This document shows positions 9,190 through 17,617 of a DNA stretch of 64,000 nt, in pieces (the stretch's first letter is position 1; every line of letters starts with the position of its first letter). Made by a program: the position numbers and the translations under genes. Source of the DNA: Scandinavium sp036495715. Lineage in GTDB: Bacteria; Pseudomonadota; Gammaproteobacteria; Enterobacterales; Enterobacteriaceae. The notes below the pieces were generated by a model. That model saw nothing but the letters and a program-made list of their open reading frames with translations. It made no database searches and was not told the DNA's origin. The DNA lies in contig DASXML010000013.1 of NCBI GenBank assembly GCA_036495715.1, positions 124,001 through 188,000 of the forward strand. The letters are read 5' to 3'.

Positions 9190-10341
9190 ATGGCAAAACA
9201 CCTTTTTACGTCCGAGTCCGTATCTGAAGGGCATCCAGACAAAATTGCTGACCAAATCTCCGATGCCGTACTTGATGCGATCCTCGAGCAGGATCCAAAA
9301 GCGCGCGTCGCCTGTGAAACTTACGTCAAAACCGGGATGGTTTTGGTTGGGGGTGAAATCACCACCAGCGCGTGGGTCGATATCGAAGAGATCACCCGCA
9401 ACACGGTTCGCGAAATTGGCTATGTGCATTCCGATATGGGCTTTGATGCCAACTCTTGCGCGGTTCTGAGCGCCATCGGCAAACAGTCTCCGGATATCAA
9501 CCAGGGCGTTGACCGTGCCGATCCGCTGGAACAGGGCGCGGGCGATCAGGGCCTGATGTTTGGTTATGCCACCAACGAAACCGACGTGCTGATGCCAGCG
9601 CCAATCACCTACGCACACCGTCTGGTGCAGCGTCAGGCTGAAGTGCGTAAAAATGGCGCTCTGCCATGGCTGCGCCCGGATGCGAAAAGCCAGGTTACTT
9701 TCCAGTATGACGACGGCAAAATCGTCGGCATCGACGCGGTCGTGCTGTCCACTCAGCATTCAGAAGATGTTGACCAGAAAACTCTGCAAGAAGCGGTGAT
9801 GGAAGAAATCATCAAGCCAGTTCTGCCTGTCGAATGGCTGAACAGCGCGACCAAATTCTTCATCAACCCAACCGGACGTTTTGTTATCGGCGGCCCAATG
9901 GGCGACTGCGGTCTGACCGGACGTAAAATCATCGTTGATACCTACGGCGGCATGGCGCGTCACGGTGGCGGTGCGTTCTCCGGTAAAGATCCGTCTAAAG
10001 TTGACCGTTCTGCGGCGTACGCTGCGCGTTATGTGGCGAAAAACATCGTCGCGGCGGGTCTGGCTGACCGTTGTGAAATTCAGGTTTCTTACGCGATTGG
10101 CGTAGCAGAACCTACGTCCATCATGGTTGAAACCTTTGGTACTGAAAAAGTGCCAACTGAGCAATTGACCCTGCTGGTACGCGAGTTCTTCGACCTGCGC
10201 CCGTATGGCCTGATTCAGATGCTGGATCTGCTGCACCCAATCTACAAAGAAACCGCCGCTTACGGTCACTTTGGTCGCGAACATTTCCCATGGGAAAAAA
10301 CCGACAAAGCCGCTCTGCTGCGTGAAGCCGCCGGCCTGTAA
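9190..10341 (+). CDS. metK: S-adenosylmethionine synthetase
   Basis: Makes S-adenosylmethionine from methionine and ATP, the methyl donor for the methyltransferases in this window (RsmE, TrmB, HsdM) and a precursor of spermidine. The 383 residues are one fewer than in E. coli at the C-terminus. Active-site motifs include GHPDK at 14-18, GAGDQG at 116-121 and the glycine-rich GGGAFSGKD loop. An upstream MetJ operator indicates end-product repression. It ends in a clear terminator and is transcribed alone. Confidence 0.98.
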   Translation: MAKHLFTSESVSEGHPDKIADQISDAVLDAILEQDPKARVACETYVKTGMVLVGGEITTSAWVDIEEITRNTVREIGYVHSDMGFDANSCAVLSAIGKQSPDINQGVDRADPLEQGAGDQGLMFGYATNETDVLMPAPITYAHRLVQRQAEVRKNGALPWLRPDAKSQVTFQYDDGKIVGIDAVVLSTQHSEDVDQKTLQEAVMEEIIKPVLPVEWLNSATKFFINPTGRFVIGGPMGDCGLTGRKIIVDTYGGMARHGGGAFSGKDPSKVDRSAAYAARYVAKNIVAAGLADRCEIQVSYAIGVAEPTSIMVETFGTEKVPTEQLTLLVREFFDLRPYGLIQMLDLLHPIYKETAAYGHFGREHFPWEKTDKAALLREAAGL

Positions 10342-10365
10342 TAAACCGCCGCGTTTCATACTCTC

Positions 10366-10396
10366 AAGGCCAGCTTCGTGCTGGCCTTTTGTTTTT
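10366..10396 (+). terminator. Intrinsic terminator of metK
   Basis: AAGGCCAGC-ttcgt-GCTGGCCTT forms a perfect 9-bp stem followed by TTGTTTTT, 24 bp after the metK stop. Confidence 0.93.
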
Positions 10397-10464
10397 CTGT
10401 TCACCCCATTGCCCTACAGCTCTTTCCTGTCCGTCTATACTGATGACTGCTCTGCACGCTGTTA

Positions 10465-10480
10465 ATGAAAGCGATTACAT
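10465..10480 (+). promoter_or_regulatory. Distal GalR/GalS-type operator of galP
   Basis: ATGAAAGCGATTACAT differs at four positions from the GalR/GalS consensus GTGTAANCGNTTACAC. It lies 183 bp upstream of a perfect copy, a spacing compatible with repression looping as at the E. coli gal operon. Confidence 0.55.
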
Positions 10481-10647
10481 TTATAGCTGTTGGACTATTT
10501 TAAGATTAATCGCTTTGCATGACTGGTAATTGCGTGCTGTTACATAACATTTCAGTTAACTCCGAATTTTAAAATTTTCGACATGACAAGCTGTCGATTA
10601 TCCATATGATTAATAACACTTAATTAACCTTACATAATCTGACAGTG

Positions 10648-10663
10648 GTGTAACCGATTACAC
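10648..10663 (+). promoter_or_regulatory. GalR/GalS operator of galP
   Basis: GTGTAACCGATTACAC is a perfect match to the GalR/GalS consensus GTGTAANCGNTTACAC. It lies about 85 bp before the galP start and next to a CRP site, the usual galP control arrangement. Confidence 0.9.
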
Positions 10664-10666
10664 CTA

Positions 10667-10682
10667 TGTGATTTATCTCACA
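10667..10682 (+). promoter_or_regulatory. CRP-cAMP site of galP
   Basis: TGTGATTTATCTCACA is a perfect CRP consensus (TGTGA-N6-TCACA), three bases after the GalR operator. It implies catabolite control of galactose uptake. Confidence 0.9.
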
Positions 10683-10746
10683 TCTTTTCACGAATCCCTA
10701 ACCTACCCTTCACATTGACGAAATTAATAAATAAGTGGAGGGCGAT

Positions 10747-12141
10747 ATGCCTGACAATAAAAAACAGGGGCGTTCCAACAAGGCGATAACGTTCTTTGTC
10801 TGCTTTCTCGCAGCCCTTGCGGGATTGCTGTTCGGCCTTGATATCGGTGTTATCGCGGGCGCATTGCCCTTTATCACTCACGAATTCCAGATTGACTCAC
10901 ACACCCAGGAATGGGTCGTCAGCTCGATGATGTTCGGTGCCGCCGTCGGTGCTGTCGGCAGCGGCTGGCTCTCCTATCGCCTGGGTCGTAAAAAAAGCCT
11001 GATGATCGGCGCTATTCTGTTCGTTCTTGGTTCCTTGTGCTCTGCTGCCGCGCCTAACATAGAAGTGCTGCTGCTCTCCCGCGTGCTGCTCGGCCTGGCG
11101 GTCGGCGTCGCGTCTTATACCGCACCGCTTTATCTGTCTGAAATCGCGCCGGAGAAAATTCGTGGCAGCATGATTTCGATGTACCAGTTGATGATCACCA
11201 TCGGCATCCTCGGTGCCTATCTCTCCGATACCGCCTTTAGCTACAGCGGCGCATGGCGCTGGATGCTGGGTGTGATTATCATCCCGGCGATTTTGCTGCT
11301 GATTGGTGTGTTTTTCCTGCCAGACAGCCCGCGCTGGTATGCCGCTAAACGCCGCTTCAACGATGCTGAGCGCGTGCTGCAACGCCTGCGCGACACCAGC
11401 GCCGAAGCGAAGCAAGAGCTGGATGAGATCCGCGAAAGCCTGAAAATCAAGCAGTCTGGCTGGGCGCTGTTTAAAGAAAACAGCAATTTCCGCCGCGCAG
11501 TGTTCCTCGGCGTGCTGTTGCAGGTGATGCAGCAGTTCACCGGGATGAACGTCATCATGTACTACGCGCCAAAAATCTTTGAACTGGCGGGCTACACCAA
11601 CACCACCGAACAAATGTGGGGCACGGTGATTGTCGGCCTGACCAACGTACTGGCGACCTTTATTGCTATCGGTCTGGTGGATCGGTGGGGCCGTAAACCG
11701 ACGCTGGTGCTCGGCTTCCTGGTCATGGCAGTCGGCATGGGCGTGCTCGGCACCATGATGCACAATGGCATCCACTCACCGGGCGCGCAGTACTTCGCCG
11801 TCGCCATGCTGCTGATGTTTATTGTCGGCTTCGCGATGAGCGCCGGTCCGCTGATTTGGGTATTGTGCTCGGAAATCCAGCCGCTGAAAGGGCGTGATTT
11901 TGGTATCACCTGCTCAACCGCGACCAACTGGATTGCCAACATGATTGTTGGCGCGACCTTCCTGACCATGCTGAACACGCTTGGCAACGCCAACACCTTC
12001 TGGGTTTATGGCGGCCTGAATCTGTTCTTCATCGTTCTGACGCTGTGGCTGGTGCCAGAAACCAAACACGTGTCGCTGGAGCACATTGAGCGTAACCTGA
12101 TGAAAGGCCGTCGTCTGCGCGAAATTGGCGCACATAACTAA
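10747..12141 (+). CDS. galP: Galactose:H+ symporter GalP
   Basis: Inner-membrane major facilitator (sugar porter) that imports galactose and glucose with protons. The 464 residues from MPDNKKQGRS equal E. coli. The start was chosen by homology and the GGAGG ribosome site just before it; an ATG 12 bp upstream lies before that site. Sugar-porter signatures are visible: LGRKKSLM after helix 2, PDSPRW before the central loop, WGRKPTL after helix 8 and VPETK near the end. Twelve membrane helices are expected. Its upstream region has two GalR operators and a perfect CRP site. Confidence 0.97.
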   Translation: MPDNKKQGRSNKAITFFVCFLAALAGLLFGLDIGVIAGALPFITHEFQIDSHTQEWVVSSMMFGAAVGAVGSGWLSYRLGRKKSLMIGAILFVLGSLCSAAAPNIEVLLLSRVLLGLAVGVASYTAPLYLSEIAPEKIRGSMISMYQLMITIGILGAYLSDTAFSYSGAWRWMLGVIIIPAILLLIGVFFLPDSPRWYAAKRRFNDAERVLQRLRDTSAEAKQELDEIRESLKIKQSGWALFKENSNFRRAVFLGVLLQVMQQFTGMNVIMYYAPKIFELAGYTNTTEQMWGTVIVGLTNVLATFIAIGLVDRWGRKPTLVLGFLVMAVGMGVLGTMMHNGIHSPGAQYFAVAMLLMFIVGFAMSAGPLIWVLCSEIQPLKGRDFGITCSTATNWIANMIVGATFLTMLNTLGNANTFWVYGGLNLFFIVLTLWLVPETKHVSLEHIERNLMKGRRLREIGAHN

Positions 12142-12149
12142 GCCTGATC

Positions 12150-12178
12150 ATGCCCGGCGGCGCTGCGCTTGCCGGGCA
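12150..12178 (+). repeat. REP-type palindrome after galP
   Basis: TGCCCGGC-GGCGCTGCGCTT-GCCGGGCA is a typical enterobacterial REP hairpin eight bases past the galP stop. It probably stabilises the mRNA 3' end or terminates transcription. Confidence 0.8.
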
Positions 12179-12225
12179 AAACCACCTCTTGCACCACTGC
12201 GCTTCACGCTCTATCCTTTTGCGCT

Positions 12226-12726
12226 ATGAAAACCCCTCGCCTCCCCATCGCCCTTCAGCAAGCCGTTATGCGCAGCCTGCGGGAAAAACTCGCGCTCGCG
12301 AATCAAAAGCTCGACCGCAATTTCCCCGAACCGAAACTGACATGGCAACAGCGTGGTACGTCGGCAGGCACCGCCTGGCTCGAAAGTTATGAAATTCGCC
12401 TCAATCCGGTCCTGTTACTGGAAAATCAGCAGGCGTTTATCGACGAAGTTGTGCCGCACGAACTGGCGCACCTGCTGGTATGGAAACGCTTTGGTCGCGT
12501 GTCCCCACACGGCAAAGAGTGGAAATGGATGATGGAGAGCGTACTTGGCGTGCCTGCCCAGCGCACGCACCGGTTCGAACTGGAATCGGTGCGCAAAAAC
12601 ACCTTCCCCTATCGCTGCGGCTGTCAGCAGCATCAACTGACCGTGCGTCGTCATAACCGCGTGATGCGCGGCGAAGCGGTTTATCGCTGCGTGCATTGTG
12701 GCGATCCGTTGGTGGCTGAAAAGTAA
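12226..12726 (+). CDS. sprT: SprT family zinc metalloprotease-like protein
   Basis: Cytoplasmic SprT-domain protein of 166 aa (E. coli 165) starting MKTPRLPIA. The metalloprotease motif HELAH is at 78-82. The C-terminal zinc ribbon has a CGC pair and a CVHC pair. The eukaryotic relative Spartan cleaves DNA-protein crosslinks; the bacterial role is less clear. Upstream in-frame ATGs are not supported by homology. It precedes endA as in E. coli. Confidence 0.92.
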   Translation: MKTPRLPIALQQAVMRSLREKLALANQKLDRNFPEPKLTWQQRGTSAGTAWLESYEIRLNPVLLLENQQAFIDEVVPHELAHLLVWKRFGRVSPHGKEWKWMMESVLGVPAQRTHRFELESVRKNTFPYRCGCQQHQLTVRRHNRVMRGEAVYRCVHCGDPLVAEK

Positions 12727-12820
12727 CCTCCGGAAATAACTGGAAGTTTTCTGATCTGACTGATTGCATCTGACAACAGCATTCGCTACGTTGCGGGCTC
12801 GTTTTGACACGGAGTTCGTG

Positions 12821-13555
12821 ATGTCCCGTAAATATCTTCTGGCGCTATTTTTTTTCGCCTCCGCCCTTTCTGGTCCTGCACTTGCTGATGGTATCAACAG
12901 TTTTTCCCAGGCGAAAACCGCCGGTGTGAAGGTCAATGCTGACGGTCCCGGTGATTTTTACTGCGGGTGTAAAATCAATTGGCAGGGCAAAAAAGGCGTT
13001 ATCGATCTGGAATCTTGCGGCTATAAAGTGCGTAAAAATGAAACCCGCGCCAGCCGCGTCGAGTGGGAGCACGTGATGCCCGCCTGGCAGTTCGGTCATC
13101 TGCTGCAATGCTGGCAGGATGGCGGACGTAAAAACTGCGCCAAAGATCCGGTGTACCGCAAAATAGAAAGTGATATGCACAACCTGCAACCCGCCGTCGG
13201 TGAAGTGAACGGTGACCGCAACAACTTCATGTACAGCCAGTGGAACGGCGGTGAAGGCCAATATGGTCAGTGTTCTATGAAGGTCGATTTCAAAGACAAA
13301 ATCGCCGAACCGCCTGAACGTGCTCGCGGATCCATCGCCCGCACCTACTTCTATATGCGCGACCAGTACAAACTCCCGCTGTCTCGCCAGCAAACACAAT
13401 TGTTCACCGCATGGGACAAGCAATATCCCGTCAGCGCCTGGGAGTGTACACGCGACGAACGCATCGCGAAGATCCAAGGGAATCACAACCCATACGTCCA
13501 GCAGGCTTGCCAGGCGCAAAAGAGCTACCCTACACTAGCGTCAAACGTTAACTGA
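12821..13555 (+). CDS. endA: Periplasmic endonuclease I
   Basis: Sequence-nonspecific DNA endonuclease exported to the periplasm. The signal peptide starts MSRKYLLALFFFASALSG and ends in ALA at 20-22. The mature part contains the EndA/NucM pattern of cysteines (YCGC, SCGY) and the catalytic region WEHVMPAWQFGH followed by GDRNNFMY. The length is 244 aa versus 235 in E. coli, the excess being at the C-terminus after QAQKS. An upstream ATG at 12764 would hide the signal peptide and was rejected. Confidence 0.94.
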   Translation: MSRKYLLALFFFASALSGPALADGINSFSQAKTAGVKVNADGPGDFYCGCKINWQGKKGVIDLESCGYKVRKNETRASRVEWEHVMPAWQFGHLLQCWQDGGRKNCAKDPVYRKIESDMHNLQPAVGEVNGDRNNFMYSQWNGGEGQYGQCSMKVDFKDKIAEPPERARGSIARTYFYMRDQYKLPLSRQQTQLFTAWDKQYPVSAWECTRDERIAKIQGNHNPYVQQACQAQKSYPTLASNVN

Positions 13556-13575
13556 TATCCGGAAATCCTGAGACT

Positions 13576-14307
13576 ATGCGTATTCCCCGCATCTATCATC
13601 CTGAATTTATTACCGCTGGCAGCCAGATTGCCCTGAGCGAAGACGCGGCGAACCACGTAGGCCGTGTGCTGCGCATGAGCGCAGGTCAGGCCATTCAGCT
13701 GTTTGACGGCAGCAATCAGATCTTTGAAACCGAAATCATTCAGGCCGATAAGAAAAGCGTGCGGGTCAATGTGCTGAGCGCCGAGACCGACAACCGCGAA
13801 TCGCCACTGCACATCCACCTCGGTCAGGTCATGTCGCGCGGCGAAAAGATGGAATTTACCATCCAAAAATCGATCGAGCTGGGTGTAAGCCTCATTACGC
13901 CACTCTTTTCCGAGCGCTGCGGCGTTAAACTGGATGCTGAACGTCTGAACAAGAAGCTCCAGCAATGGCAGAAAATTGCGATCGCCGCCTGCGAACAATC
14001 CGGCCGGAATGTGATCCCGGAGATCCGCCCGGCGATGGATCTGGAACAATGGTGTGCTGAAGAAGACGACGGGCTGAAGCTTAATTTGCACCCACGCGCC
14101 AGCGCCAGCATCAACACGCTGCCGCAGCCGGTTGAACGCGTGCGTTTGCTTATCGGCCCGGAAGGCGGTTTAACGGCGGATGAAATTGCCATGACCGCCC
14201 GTTATGCGTTTACTGATATTCTGTTAGGACCACGCGTTCTGCGTACTGAGACCACTGCGCTCACCGCCATCACCGCGCTTCAGGTGCGTTTTGGCGATCT
14301 GGGCTAA
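13576..14307 (+). CDS. rsmE: 16S rRNA (uracil-1498-N3)-methyltransferase
   Basis: SPOUT-class methyltransferase that N3-methylates U1498 of 16S rRNA using S-adenosylmethionine. The product is 243 aa, as in E. coli. The C-terminal knot carries the SAM-binding segments LLIGPEGGLTADE and LGPRVLRTETTALT. An N-terminal PUA-like RNA-binding domain spans roughly residues 1-70. It sits between endA (20 bp away) and gshB (24 bp away), probably co-transcribed. Confidence 0.96.
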   Translation: MRIPRIYHPEFITAGSQIALSEDAANHVGRVLRMSAGQAIQLFDGSNQIFETEIIQADKKSVRVNVLSAETDNRESPLHIHLGQVMSRGEKMEFTIQKSIELGVSLITPLFSERCGVKLDAERLNKKLQQWQKIAIAACEQSGRNVIPEIRPAMDLEQWCAEEDDGLKLNLHPRASASINTLPQPVERVRLLIGPEGGLTADEIAMTARYAFTDILLGPRVLRTETTALTAITALQVRFGDLG

Positions 14308-14331
14308 TACTCGCGTTACAGGAGAAGAGTA

Positions 14332-15279
14332 ATGATCAAGCTCGGCATCGTGATGGACCCCATCGCCAAGATCAACATCAAGAAAGATTCCAGCTTCGCT
14401 ATGCTGCTGGAAGCGCAGCGTCGTGGTTACGAAATTCATTATATGGAGATGAACGATCTCTATCTGATCAACGGCGAAGCACGAGCGCAGACGCGCCTGT
14501 TGAGCGTTGAGCAGAACTACGATGGCTGGTACAGCTTTAACGGCGAGCAAGATGTGCAGCTTGCCGATCTTGACGTTATCCTGATGCGTAAGGATCCGCC
14601 GTTCGACACCGAATTTATCTACGCGACCTATATCCTTGAGCGCGCAGAAGAGAAAGGCACGCTTATCGTCAACAAGCCGCAGAGCCTGCGCGACTGTAAC
14701 GAAAAGCTGTTCACCGCCTGGTTTGCTGACCTGACCCCGGAAACGCTGGTGACCCGCAACAAAGCACAGTTGAAAGCCTTCTGGCAGCAGCACGGTGACA
14801 TCATTATGAAACCGCTGGACGGCATGGGCGGTGCCTCTATCTTCCGCGTGAAGCAGGATGACCCAAACATTGGCGTTATCGCCGAAACGCTGACCGAACT
14901 CGGCAACCGTTATTGTATGGCGCAGAACTATTTGCCCGCCATCAAAGACGGTGACAAGCGCGTGCTGGTCGTTGACGGTGAACCGGTGCCGTACTGCCTG
15001 GCGCGAATTCCGCAAGGCGGTGAAACGCGCGGTAACTTAGCCGCCGGTGGCCGTGGCGAACCACGTCCGCTTTCCGAAAGCGACTGGGAAATCGCCCGTA
15101 AAGTGGGGCCAACGCTGAAAGAAAAAGGCCTGATTTTCGTTGGTCTCGACATCATTGGCGATCGCCTGACGGAAATTAACGTGACCAGCCCTACCTGTAT
15201 TCGTGAAATCGAAGCCGAATTCCCTATCTCCATCACCGGCATGCTGATGGACGCTATTGAAAAGCGTCTGGATAAGTAA
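14332..15279 (+). CDS. gshB: Glutathione synthetase
   Basis: ATP-grasp ligase joining gamma-glutamylcysteine and glycine to form glutathione. The 315 residues are typical. Visible features are the N-terminal KLGIVMDPI strand, the ATP-grasp segment IMKPLDGMGGASIF, and the Mg-binding INVTSPTCIREIE near the end. The GGAGAAGAG-type ribosome site fits the start. Glutathione made here is the substrate of Gss and YghU later in the window. Confidence 0.97.
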   Translation: MIKLGIVMDPIAKINIKKDSSFAMLLEAQRRGYEIHYMEMNDLYLINGEARAQTRLLSVEQNYDGWYSFNGEQDVQLADLDVILMRKDPPFDTEFIYATYILERAEEKGTLIVNKPQSLRDCNEKLFTAWFADLTPETLVTRNKAQLKAFWQQHGDIIMKPLDGMGGASIFRVKQDDPNIGVIAETLTELGNRYCMAQNYLPAIKDGDKRVLVVDGEPVPYCLARIPQGGETRGNLAAGGRGEPRPLSESDWEIARKVGPTLKEKGLIFVGLDIIGDRLTEINVTSPTCIREIEAEFPISITGMLMDAIEKRLDK

Positions 15280-15289
15280 TTTGCCGCAG

Positions 15290-15309
15290 AGGCGGGAGCT
15301 ATCCCGCCT
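15290..15309 (+). terminator. Hairpin after gshB
   Basis: AGGCGGGA-gcta-TCCCGCCT is a perfect 8-bp stem 10 bp beyond the gshB stop. The following T content is poor (TCTCTC), so termination may be partial. Confidence 0.6.
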
Positions 15310-15384
15310 TCTCTCGACAGCGCCCTGCTTTGCCCGCATACTGGCCGTTGTTGCTTTTTAAACCCGGAAACAGAACCTCTGACA

Positions 15385-15948
15385 ATGAATTTACAGCACC
15401 ACTTTCTTATTGCCATGCCTGCTCTCCAGGACCCGATGTTTCGACGTACCGTCATCTACATCTGTGAATACAATGACGATGGCGCGATGGGAATCATCAT
15501 CAATAAACCGATGGAAAATCTGAAGGTTGAAGGGATTCTGGAAAAGCTGAAAATCACCCCGGACCCGCGTGATCCGGAGATTCGTCTCGACAAACCGGTG
15601 ATGCTGGGCGGCCCGCTTGCGGAAGACCGTGGTTTTATCCTGCACACGCCACCTTCATCGTTCTCGTCGAGTATCCGCATTTCTGATAACACCGTGATTA
15701 CCACTTCTCGTGACGTGCTCGAAACGCTTGGCACCGCAGAACAGCCGACAGAAGTGCTGGTCGCGCTGGGTTATTCGTCATGGGAAAAAGGGCAGCTAGA
15801 GCAGGAAATTCTCGACAATGCCTGGCTCACGGCCCCAGCCGATCTCAACATTCTGTTTAAAACGCCGATTGCCGATCGCTGGCGTGATGCGGCTCGTCTG
15901 ATTGGCATTGATATTCAGACTATGCCCGGCGTGGCAGGACACGCCTGA
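15385..15948 (+). CDS. yqgE: UPF0301 family protein YqgE
   Basis: Conserved cytoplasmic protein of the UPF0301/DUF179 family, 187 aa, with the family opening LQHHFLIAMPALQDPMF. No enzymatic role is established. The stop codon overlaps the ruvX start by one base, so the two are translationally linked, as in most gammaproteobacteria. Confidence 0.94.
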   Translation: MNLQHHFLIAMPALQDPMFRRTVIYICEYNDDGAMGIIINKPMENLKVEGILEKLKITPDPRDPEIRLDKPVMLGGPLAEDRGFILHTPPSSFSSSIRISDNTVITTSRDVLETLGTAEQPTEVLVALGYSSWEKGQLEQEILDNAWLTAPADLNILFKTPIADRWRDAARLIGIDIQTMPGVAGHA

Positions 15949-16364
15949 TGAGCGGCACATTGATAGGCATCGACTTCGGCACTCGCAGCATCGGCGTGGC
16001 CGTTGGACAACGCATAACCGGCACCGCCCGTCCACTCGGCGCGCTGAAAGCTCAGGACGGTACACCGGACTGGACCGCTGTCGAAAAAATATTGAAAGAG
16101 TGGCAACCGGAAGCCGTGGTTGTTGGCCTGCCGCTGAATATGGACGGTACAGAACAACCGCTCACCGCTCGCGCCCGCAATTTTGCCAACAAAATTCATG
16201 GTCGCTTTGGCGTGAAAATTATCCTTCACGATGAACGCCTAAGCACCGTAGAGGCACGCGCAGGGCTGTTTGAGCACGGCGGTTACCGCGCGCTGAACAA
16301 AGGCAAAGTGGACTCCGCCTCAGCGGTAGTGATTCTGGAAAGCTTTTTCGAGCAGGGATTTTGA
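15948..16364 (+). CDS. ruvX: Holliday junction resolvase-like / pre-16S rRNA nuclease YqgF
   Basis: RNase H-fold nuclease, 138 aa, implicated in 5' maturation of pre-16S rRNA; an older view is a Holliday junction resolvase. The N-terminal strand GIDFGTRSIGVAVG carries the first catalytic aspartate (D9). HDERLSTVEA and the late VDSASAVVILE supply the other acidic positions. It overlaps yqgE by one base and ends at a hairpin. Confidence 0.95.
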   Translation: MSGTLIGIDFGTRSIGVAVGQRITGTARPLGALKAQDGTPDWTAVEKILKEWQPEAVVVGLPLNMDGTEQPLTARARNFANKIHGRFGVKIILHDERLSTVEARAGLFEHGGYRALNKGKVDSASAVVILESFFEQGF

Positions 16365-16368
16365 AACT

Positions 16369-16395
16369 CCCTCTCCCATGCGGGAGAGGGTCTTG
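16369..16395 (+). terminator. Terminator hairpin between ruvX and the CsgD-like gene
   Basis: CCCTCTCCC-atg-CGGGAGAGGG is an inverted repeat just past the ruvX stop and just before the convergent regulator's stop. It is followed by only a short T-rich tract. It probably serves both genes. Confidence 0.65.
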
Positions 16396-16403
16396 TGGCA
16401 CAA

Positions 16404-17057
16404 TCAGTGACGCAGATTTTCGTTCGCCCAACTCACCGCCTGGGTTCTGTTTTTCACGCTTAATTTGCGGAAAACATTATACAGGTGCGTTCGTACCGTA
16501 TTCTCACTAATAAACAACGCTCGCGCGATATCCATATTGGTTTTGCCATAGCGCAATTCATTAAGGATTTCACATTCACGTTCGGTCAACGGAATATTGT
16601 CTGAATCGCTGGATGTGTGAACCGCTGCATACATTGCAGGGTGCATCACGCTCAATTCAGCCGTCTGCTCGCCGTGAAGCACAGCTTTGACGCCCTCAAT
16701 TAAGCGCGATTCATCATCGTCATGGCGAAATACTCCGTAAAGCGCTGGCCATTTCGCCATTTCGTATAGCTCATACTTTTGCGCGCTATTGATAATCAGC
16801 AAGCGCGGATTTTCAACCTGCGATTGAATAATATCCCGCCAGATCCCATTCAGTTTTTTATTCGATACGGCAATATCAAACAACACCACGGTTCCGCGCG
16901 GGAGGCGCTGTACCAGCGGCTTATTGATATTGTGTACATCGACAAAAACAGAAAGAAGATCAGAAAGATAACTTGCGAAAGCATTCGCCTGAACAGATGG
17001 GTGAGTGATAAGAAGAAGCTGACGTGATTTGCCTACACTCTCTGATACATCAAGCAT
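16404..17057 (-). CDS. CsgD-like LuxR-family transcriptional regulator
   Basis: Transcriptional regulator of 217 aa resembling the curli/biofilm activator CsgD (216 aa) from end to end. The N-terminal receiver-like domain starts QLLLITHPSVQANA, comparable to CsgD HTLLLITKSSLQATA. The C-terminal LuxR helix-turn-helix (about 150-212) contains FISENTVRTHLYNVF and KNRTQAVSWAN, almost identical to CsgD. The true csgD is normally beside csgBAC, so this is more likely a paralogue. It has a long AT-rich upstream region and no partner gene. Target genes are unknown. Confidence 0.75.
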   Translation of the reverse strand: MLDVSESVGKSRQLLLITHPSVQANAFASYLSDLLSVFVDVHNINKPLVQRLPRGTVVLFDIAVSNKKLNGIWRDIIQSQVENPRLLIINSAQKYELYEMAKWPALYGVFRHDDDESRLIEGVKAVLHGEQTAELSVMHPAMYAAVHTSSDSDNIPLTERECEILNELRYGKTNMDIARALFISENTVRTHLYNVFRKLSVKNRTQAVSWANENLRH

Positions 17058-17570
17058 TTAAAAACTCTCCATAGTTGAGGCTCACCATCATGGTGATTAA
17101 ATGGGTCAAAAAGACACAAGCAATGTGCATGGATATATAAAAAATAAACTTACATACCGAAACAATATTTCATGAGAAAAATCCTATTTCTCACAAACAG
17201 AATAGAACGAATTCCTGATAAGTGTCAAAAGATTATCACCCTTTTTTTTCTACGTCTGCGCAATACAATGTCATGCGTGGCGCGGGTTTGCCTTATACAT
17301 CTTTCGCAGCGCTCGTTTTTACAACACCAGTCGTGATGCATAATGATGAGAGTGTAAAAAATAAATTGTATTAGCCCGACTTAATATCAACATCAATATA
17401 ACATTAGCGTTAATTAAGTATTAATCCCTCTAACACACTGTTTGTATTTTCCTATAGTCACCAAACAGAGATTAATTATTCGACAAATAATCCGCTATTT
17501 CGATTCAGACACGTGATCGGACTCACATTTCTTCACACCATGCGTTTCATATCGTTAACCGGCCCAAAAT
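17058..17570. other. AT-rich non-coding region upstream of the CsgD-like gene
   Basis: About 510 bp without a credible gene, markedly AT-rich compared with its neighbours. It presumably holds the promoter of the CsgD-like regulator. The size and base content recall the long, multiply regulated csgD promoter region, but I could not pick out individual OmpR, H-NS or RpoS sites with confidence. Confidence 0.5.
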
Positions 17571-17603
17571 AATGCCGCTGAAAGGAAAACATTCAGCGGC
17601 ATT
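17564..17603 (-). terminator. Intrinsic terminator of yggR
   Basis: AATGCCGCTGAA (17571-17582) pairs perfectly with TTCAGCGGCATT (17592-17603). On the minus strand it is followed by ATTTTGG, 15 bp beyond the yggR stop. Confidence 0.85.
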
Positions 17604-17617
17604 CACAGACTGGGTGG

